In this document: one piece after another, positions 6,409-9,776 of the stretch
How positions within the stretch are numbered: the first letter of the stretch is position 1
Layout of the letters: each line of letters starts with the position of its first letter
NCBI GenBank assembly: GCA_019113665.1
Contig: DXGW01000196.1
Location: 1-9,776 of the forward strand
Direction: 5' to 3'
Source of the DNA: Candidatus Alistipes excrementipullorum
Lineage (GTDB): Bacteria > Bacteroidota > Bacteroidia > Bacteroidales > Rikenellaceae
DNA length: 9,776 nucleotides
Program-made: the position numbers and the translations under genes
The notes under the pieces: model-generated
Told to the model about the DNA's origin: nothing
Seen by the model: only the letters and a program-made list of their open reading frames with translations
Database searches by the model: none

Positions 6409-7215
6409 ATGAAAAAATTATTTTTGATTTTGGCAGTCGCCATGATGTCTTTTGGCACTGTAAACGCTTTCGCTCAGGAAGAGGCTGCACCCGCAACTCC
6501 TGCAACTGAAGAAGCCACTGTTGAAGAGACCGCCGTCGAGGAGACCGCTCCCGCCATCGATCCCGAAGTCGAGATTGCAGGCGAGTCGATGCACCACGTT
6601 CTGATGCAGAAGTTCCTCGAGGGAGGTTGGGTATGGATGCTTCCGGTGCTCCTCTGCTTGGTAATCGGTCTTGCAATCGCTATCGAGCGTATTCTTTATC
6701 TGACTTTCTCGACCATCAACACCAAGAAGTTCCTCGCCAGCGTTGAGGATACTCTCCAGAAGGACGGTATCGAGGCTGCCAAGGAGCTCTGCCGCAACAC
6801 CCGCGGTCCTATCGCATCGATCTTCTATCAGGGCTTCGACCGTTACAACCAGGGTCTCGACGCCGTTGAGAAGTCGGTAGTATCGTACGGATCGGTTCAG
6901 ACCGGCTTGATGGAGTCCAACCTGAGCTGGATCGGCCTTTTCATCGCTCTGTCTCCTATGTTGGGATTTATGGGAACCGTTGTCGGCATGATCGACGCAT
7001 TCGATGCCATCCAGGCTGCCGGTGATATCAGCCCTACGCTGGTTGCAGGTGGTATCAAGGTCGCCCTTTTGACTACCATGCTGGGTCTTATTTCTGCGGT
7101 TATTCTTCAGTTGTTCTACAACTATATCATATCGAAGATCGACTCTATGGTCAACGATATGGAGGACGCTTCCATCACGCTGATGGATATGCTGACAGTT
7201 TATAACAAGAAATAA
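6409..7215 (+). CDS. exbB: MotA/TolQ/ExbB proton channel family protein
   Basis: This is the inner-membrane channel subunit that uses the proton gradient to power TonB- or Tol-type transport. It has 268 residues. The N-terminus is a signal-peptide-like segment (1-22, MKKLFLILAV to NAFAQ). It is followed by a flexible Ala/Pro/Thr/Glu-rich acidic linker (about 23-58), which probably lies in the periplasm. The three family helices follow at about 72-95, 168-190 and 205-230. The conserved core is clear: WVWMLPVLLCLVIGLAIAIERI, then LSWIGLFIALSPMLGFMGTVVGM, then GGIKVALLTTMLGLISAVILQLFYN. The linked exbD genes support ExbB over a flagellar MotA; TolQ is the main alternative name. The next gene begins 31 bases downstream. 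The N-terminal extension is the unusual part compared with short E. coli-type TolQ. Confidence 0.93.
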   Translation: MKKLFLILAVAMMSFGTVNAFAQEEAAPATPATEEATVEETAVEETAPAIDPEVEIAGESMHHVLMQKFLEGGWVWMLPVLLCLVIGLAIAIERILYLTFSTINTKKFLASVEDTLQKDGIEAAKELCRNTRGPIASIFYQGFDRYNQGLDAVEKSVVSYGSVQTGLMESNLSWIGLFIALSPMLGFMGTVVGMIDAFDAIQAAGDISPTLVAGGIKVALLTTMLGLISAVILQLFYNYIISKIDSMVNDMEDASITLMDMLTVYNKK

Positions 7216-7246
7216 TCCAGACCTGTTAAAGAGTTAAAAGAACATT

Positions 7247-7684
7247 ATGAAAAAGAAATTGAATATATTGTTGGGAATCCTGCTGGCGATAACGGTGGCA
7301 TTGCTGATCTATGCCATTGCGGCGCCGCATTCCGACGATTTCTCGGCATACGACGCCTCCATCAGTTTCAATCTGATATGGTGCTACGTATTGTTGGGAC
7401 TTGCCGTACTGTCGGCCATCGTCAGCGCGGTGTTCAGCACTGTCCAGAACCCTGCCAGCATAAAGGGAGCTTCGCTGTCGTTCGTCCTTATCGTGGTCGT
7501 TGTGGGCGTGGCATACTTCATCTCGGCCGGTCATACCGTTGAAATACCCGATATAGCCAATGGCGGCTTCTTCGCACGTACTCCGACGGTTATCGCCGAA
7601 ACCGGTATCATCGTAACCTATGTAGCCCTTGTTGCGGCTATTCTGGTAACGATCGGCACCGAAATTTACAACGCATTAAAATAG
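7247..7684 (+). CDS. Four-helix membrane protein of unknown function in the Exb operon
   Basis: I do not recognise this 145-residue protein. It has four likely transmembrane segments: about 5-26, 41-64, 75-93 and 112-140. A short loop (PHSDDFSAYDAS, 27-38) lies between the first two. A second loop, with HTVEIPDIANGGFFARTPTVI, lies before the last, and both may face the periplasm. There are no catalytic-looking residues, no CxxC or HExxH motif, and no channel-type acidic residue within a helix apart from Glu117 and Glu137 in the last segment. The position is informative: 31 bases after exbB and 7 bases before exbD, so it is co-transcribed with the motor genes and may be an accessory membrane subunit or assembly factor. 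That role is inferred from context only. Confidence 0.85.
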   Translation: MKKKLNILLGILLAITVALLIYAIAAPHSDDFSAYDASISFNLIWCYVLLGLAVLSAIVSAVFSTVQNPASIKGASLSFVLIVVVVGVAYFISAGHTVEIPDIANGGFFARTPTVIAETGIIVTYVALVAAILVTIGTEIYNALK

Positions 7685-7691
7685 CACGACA

Positions 7692-8288
7692 ATGGCAGAA
7701 AATAAAAGAAAAGTACAAGAAATAAATGCCGGTTCAATGGCCGACATCGCCTTCTTGTTGCTGATTTTCTTCCTTGTCGCCACTACGATGAATGTCGATA
7801 CGGGTCTTGTCCGCGTACTTCCGCCCATGCCCGACCCGAACGTGAAACAAGAGGATATCAAGATTAAGGAACGTAACCTTTTCCTGGTATTCGTTTCGGG
7901 TAACGGTAACATTATGGCCGGAGGTCAGGTGATTGATATCCACCAGCTCAAGGACAAAACCAAAGACTTCATTCTCAACCGGTTCGACGATCCCAACCTC
8001 CCCGAAAAAGAGGTTGTCGAGATCGAAATGCCCAACGGCTCGAAGTGGGCTTATCCCGTTAGCCAGGGCGTCGTATCGCTGCAGACCACCCGTGATACGG
8101 GTTATCAGGTCTACATCATGGTGCAGAATGAGTTGACCCGCGCATTCAACGAAGTCCGTGACGAGGTTTCGTTGGTGAGGTTCGGCAGAAAGTTCGGCGA
8201 ATTGCAGGAAGAAGAGAGTAAAGTTATAACCAAGGCCGTGCCTTTGAAGATTTCGGAGGCCGAGCCGCGTAATATGGGGAAGAAGTAG
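7692..8288 (+). CDS. exbD: ExbD/TolR family biopolymer transport protein (first copy, long)
   Basis: ExbD proteins are single-pass inner-membrane proteins that sit inside the ExbB ring and carry the proton-binding aspartate. This copy has 198 residues, longer than the usual 130-150. After a short basic cytoplasmic tail it shows INAGSMADIAFLLLIFFLVA, with the essential Asp18 at the membrane entry of the helix (about 16-36). The periplasmic part starts VRVLPPMPDP, typical for ExbD. The extra length lies in the periplasmic domain and in a C-terminal tail (about 150-198, Lys/Glu-rich, ending RNMGKK). It starts 7 bases after the unknown membrane protein and is followed after one base by the second exbD. 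Confidence 0.93.
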   Translation: MAENKRKVQEINAGSMADIAFLLLIFFLVATTMNVDTGLVRVLPPMPDPNVKQEDIKIKERNLFLVFVSGNGNIMAGGQVIDIHQLKDKTKDFILNRFDDPNLPEKEVVEIEMPNGSKWAYPVSQGVVSLQTTRDTGYQVYIMVQNELTRAFNEVRDEVSLVRFGRKFGELQEEESKVITKAVPLKISEAEPRNMGKK

Positions 8289-8289
8289 T

Positions 8290-8760
8290 ATGGCAGTAAT
8301 GAAAAAGAAGGGCGACAAGAGTCTGCCCCCTATCTCGACCGCATCTCTTCCGGACGTTATCTTCATGATCCTGTTCTTCTTCATGGTGTCAACCACCATG
8401 CGTGATCAGGAACTGCTCGTGAGGTATCGCCTCCCGGAAGCAACCGAGGTCCAGAAGCTTGAGAAAAAATCGCTCGTCAGCTACATACATATCGGCCAGC
8501 CGACGCCCGTAATGCAGGCAAAATTCGGTACGGCCCCTCGTATTCAGTTGAACGACTCGTACAGAACTACCAGGGATATTCTCGATTTCGTTGCCGGTGA
8601 GCGCGACAAGCTCAATGAGGCCGACCGTGCGCAGATGACCATCTGCCTCAAGGCCGACGGCGGTACGAAGATGGGTATCATCACCGACGTAAAGCAGGAG
8701 CTCCGTCGTGCGAATGCCCTGAAGATATCCTATGCTGCATCGAAAACACTGGGTTACTAA
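8290..8760 (+). CDS. exbD: ExbD/TolR family biopolymer transport protein (second copy)
   Basis: This 156-residue copy has a short Lys-rich cytoplasmic tail and a helix, ISTASLPDVIFMILFFFMVS (15-34), with the conserved Asp22. The periplasmic domain ends CLKADGGTKMGIITDVKQEL with RRANALKISYAA after it, the classical ExbD C-terminal pattern. It differs clearly from the first copy, so the two are paralogues and not a recent duplication. The start overlaps nothing and follows the previous stop by a single base; ATG 8299 (MKKKGDKS) is an alternative. Two ExbD chains per ExbB pentamer fit the known 5:2 stoichiometry of such motors, so this pair could form a heterodimer (inference). The operon ends here at a strong terminator and no tonB follows. 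Confidence 0.93.
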   Translation: MAVMKKKGDKSLPPISTASLPDVIFMILFFFMVSTTMRDQELLVRYRLPEATEVQKLEKKSLVSYIHIGQPTPVMQAKFGTAPRIQLNDSYRTTRDILDFVAGERDKLNEADRAQMTICLKADGGTKMGIITDVKQELRRANALKISYAASKTLGY

Positions 8761-8783
8761 TCCTTCGGTGCTGATATGACGAC

Positions 8784-8824
8784 ACATCGGGCAGATCCGT
8801 CAGGGTCTGCCCGATGTTTTTTTT
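8784..8824 (+). terminator. Rho-independent terminator of the exb operon
   Basis: ACATCGGGCAGA (8784-8795) pairs with TCTGCCCGATGT (8806-8817), and TCC/GGG extends the stem inward to a GTCA loop. The T run covers 8817-8824 (eight T). It begins 24 bases after the second exbD stop. Confidence 0.92.
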
Positions 8825-9032
8825 GTGTGGTTTGTTGGTGCTGCTGTTCCGCCATGGGGCGCCCGATACGGTGGAGTCGTGGTATGACCGTGCTGTCATT
8901 GTCGGGTCTTGCCATGTGCGACGATGTCGGCATATGACAGCCTGTGGCGGCGAAGCCCTGGCGCCGAGGCGCTGAGACACTGCTGCGTTGTAATTGGGGT
9001 ATCTTGTCGCGGGTATTATGCCGCCATGCAGC

Positions 9033-9087
9033 GGCCGATGCTGTGGTGCGTCGTGGACATGCCGCAGAGTTGTGGCCGATGCTGTGG
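9033..9087. repeat. 14-base direct repeat, two copies
   Basis: GGCCGATGCTGTGG occurs exactly at 9033-9046 and again at 9074-9087, 41 bases apart start to start. Similar but imperfect bases precede each copy (CATGCAGC and CATGCCGCAG). Two copies are too few to call an array. Confidence 0.6.
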
Positions 9088-9109
9088 GTGTTGGGCGTAT
9101 GTCACGAAG

Positions 9110-9133
9110 CCGCAACAGAACCGGCGGTTGCGG
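9110..9133 (-). terminator. Hairpin directly after rnhB, weak terminator candidate
   Basis: CCGCAAC (9110-9116) and GTTGCGG (9127-9133) form a perfect 7 bp stem with a ten-base GC-rich loop that touches the rnhB stop codon. No T run follows on the minus strand, so it is not a standard intrinsic terminator and may only protect the mRNA end. Confidence 0.3.
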
Positions 9134-9730
9134 TCAGAACAGTTCGAGCTGGTCTATCTCGTGGTTGAAACTAAGTCTGTGGTACGGTGTGATCCCGTAT
9201 TTCCGGATGGCAAGTCTGTGCTCGCGCGTCGGGTAGCCCTTGTTCTTCGCCCAGCCGTACATGGGGTACTCTTCGTCGAGACGCTTCATGTACTCGTCGC
9301 GATGGGTCTTGGCCAGTACTGAGGCTGCAGCTATGTTCGCATATTTGCCGTCGCCCTTGACGATGCATTTGTAGGGTATCGTGAGCGTGGTGCGGAATCT
9401 GTTGCCGTCGATGGCGAGAAAGCCCGGCTGGGGATCGAGCTGCGCCACGGCCAGTGACATGCCCTCGAATGAAGCGTTGAGAATGTTTATTTCGTCGATG
9501 CGTGCGGCTGTAATCTCCTGTACGGCCCATGCTACGGCTTCGTTTTCGATAATCTCGCGCAACAGGTTGCGGTTGCGCTCTGTCATCTGTTTTGAGTCGT
9601 TGAGCAGCGGGTGGCTGAACCCCGGAGGCAGTATTACGGCAGCGGCGAATACGCTCCCCGCAAGGCAGCCGCGCCCGGCCTCGTCGCACCCGGCTTCCGG
9701 GCAGTCGTGTTGGAATGAATTGATCAGCAT
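9134..9730 (-). CDS. rnhB: Ribonuclease HII
   Basis: RNase HII cuts the RNA strand of RNA-DNA hybrids and starts removal of single ribonucleotides from DNA. The product has 198 residues, normal for the family. The catalytic acidic residues are all present: Asp16-Glu17 in AGCDEAGRGCLAG, Asp108 in AIDGNRF, and Asp127 in KGDGKYANIAAASVLAKTHRD. Other conserved parts are NDSKQM (44-49), IDEINILNASFEGM (78-91) and YGWAKNKGYPTREHR. The usual Pro of GRGPLAG is Cys22 here, a mild change next to the active site that I would expect to be tolerated. The start at 9730 is the only sensible one, as the catalytic motif begins about 13 residues later. It points toward the exb operon and ends 309 bases from that operon's terminator. 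Confidence 0.96.
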   Translation of the reverse strand: MLINSFQHDCPEAGCDEAGRGCLAGSVFAAAVILPPGFSHPLLNDSKQMTERNRNLLREIIENEAVAWAVQEITAARIDEINILNASFEGMSLAVAQLDPQPGFLAIDGNRFRTTLTIPYKCIVKGDGKYANIAAASVLAKTHRDEYMKRLDEEYPMYGWAKNKGYPTREHRLAIRKYGITPYHRLSFNHEIDQLELF

Positions 9731-9734
9731 GATG

Positions 9735-9742
9735 CAAAGTTA
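9735..9742 (-). promoter_or_regulatory. Possible -7 promoter element of rnhB
   Basis: On the minus strand TAACTTTG (plus CAAAGTTA) matches TAnnTTTG but ends only four bases before the rnhB ATG. If it is used, the mRNA would be nearly leaderless. No TTTG -33 box is visible at 19-21 bases, and the gene could instead be transcribed from outside the window. Confidence 0.3.
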
Positions 9743-9776
9743 AGGATTAATTTTTGTAGTTCGGCCTGCCTGTCCT

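Larger units (their letters stand above)
8825..9133 (+). other. 309-base convergent intergenic region without a recognisable gene
   Basis: Open frames exist on both strands, but they run into the terminator or into rnhB on the opposite strand. They are Arg/Cys/His-rich, show no recognisable motif and have no promoter. The base composition stays GC-rich, unlike the AT-rich spacers earlier in the window. It contains a degenerate direct repeat (9033-9046 and 9074-9087) and a few short inverted repeats, such as GCCGC (9020-9024) with GCGGC (9031-9035). It may be decayed coding DNA. Confidence 0.4.

Noticed and set aside
9033..9087. CRISPR or tandem repeat array
   Set aside because: Only two 14-base copies exist, without a third unit, palindromic repeat or cas genes.
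8909..9322. 137-codon plus-strand open frame (and the minus-strand frame 8681-9115)
   Set aside because: The plus frame runs into rnhB antisense and the minus frame runs through the exb terminator into exbD; both have shadow-like composition and no motif.

Overview
The window looks like ordinary chromosome from a Bacteroidales bacterium, quite possibly Alistipes or another Rikenellaceae member. Three things point that way. The coding DNA is fairly GC-rich but the gene starts and spacers are AT-rich. Several genes are preceded by the Bacteroidetes-type -7 element TAnnTTTG instead of sigma70 boxes, and Shine-Dalgarno sequences are weak or absent. The gene set (dprA, tatD, type I asparaginase, exbB/exbD/exbD, rnhB) is typical of the group. 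The genus is an inference; the sequence alone does not prove it.

Left part (1-1900). The window opens in the 3' end of a MauG/cytochrome c peroxidase-family gene. It is followed by a run of four RNA hairpins, the last a strong intrinsic terminator. Next is a stand-alone secreted protein of unknown function (519-1052). After that comes a small lipoprotein gene broken by an in-frame TAA directly behind its lipobox (1316-1717). Two convergent terminators separate it from a tRNA-Cys(GCA) gene on the minus strand, which has a textbook Bacteroidetes promoter.

Middle part (2044-6157). Four plus-strand genes are packed with overlaps or a 3-base gap: dprA (DNA uptake/recombination mediator), a membrane HExxH protein resembling M50 site-2 proteases with a helical C-terminal half, tatD (metal-dependent nuclease/hydrolase) and a type I L-asparaginase. 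They very likely form one operon, although their functions are not obviously connected.

Right part (6158-8824). A roughly 230-base leader precedes an inner-membrane proton-channel operon: exbB with a signal peptide and acidic linker, an unrecognised four-helix membrane protein, and two different exbD genes, closed by a strong terminator. No tonB is included, so the force-transmitting partner must be encoded elsewhere or the motor drives something else. A 309-base gap with no credible gene (8825-9133) separates this from rnhB, which converges on the minus strand.

I did not find a clearly new defence, mobile or biosynthetic system. The items most worth checking are the structured RNA region behind the peroxidase gene, the broken lipoprotein gene, the M50-like protein coupled to dprA and tatD, and the unknown membrane protein inside the Exb operon.
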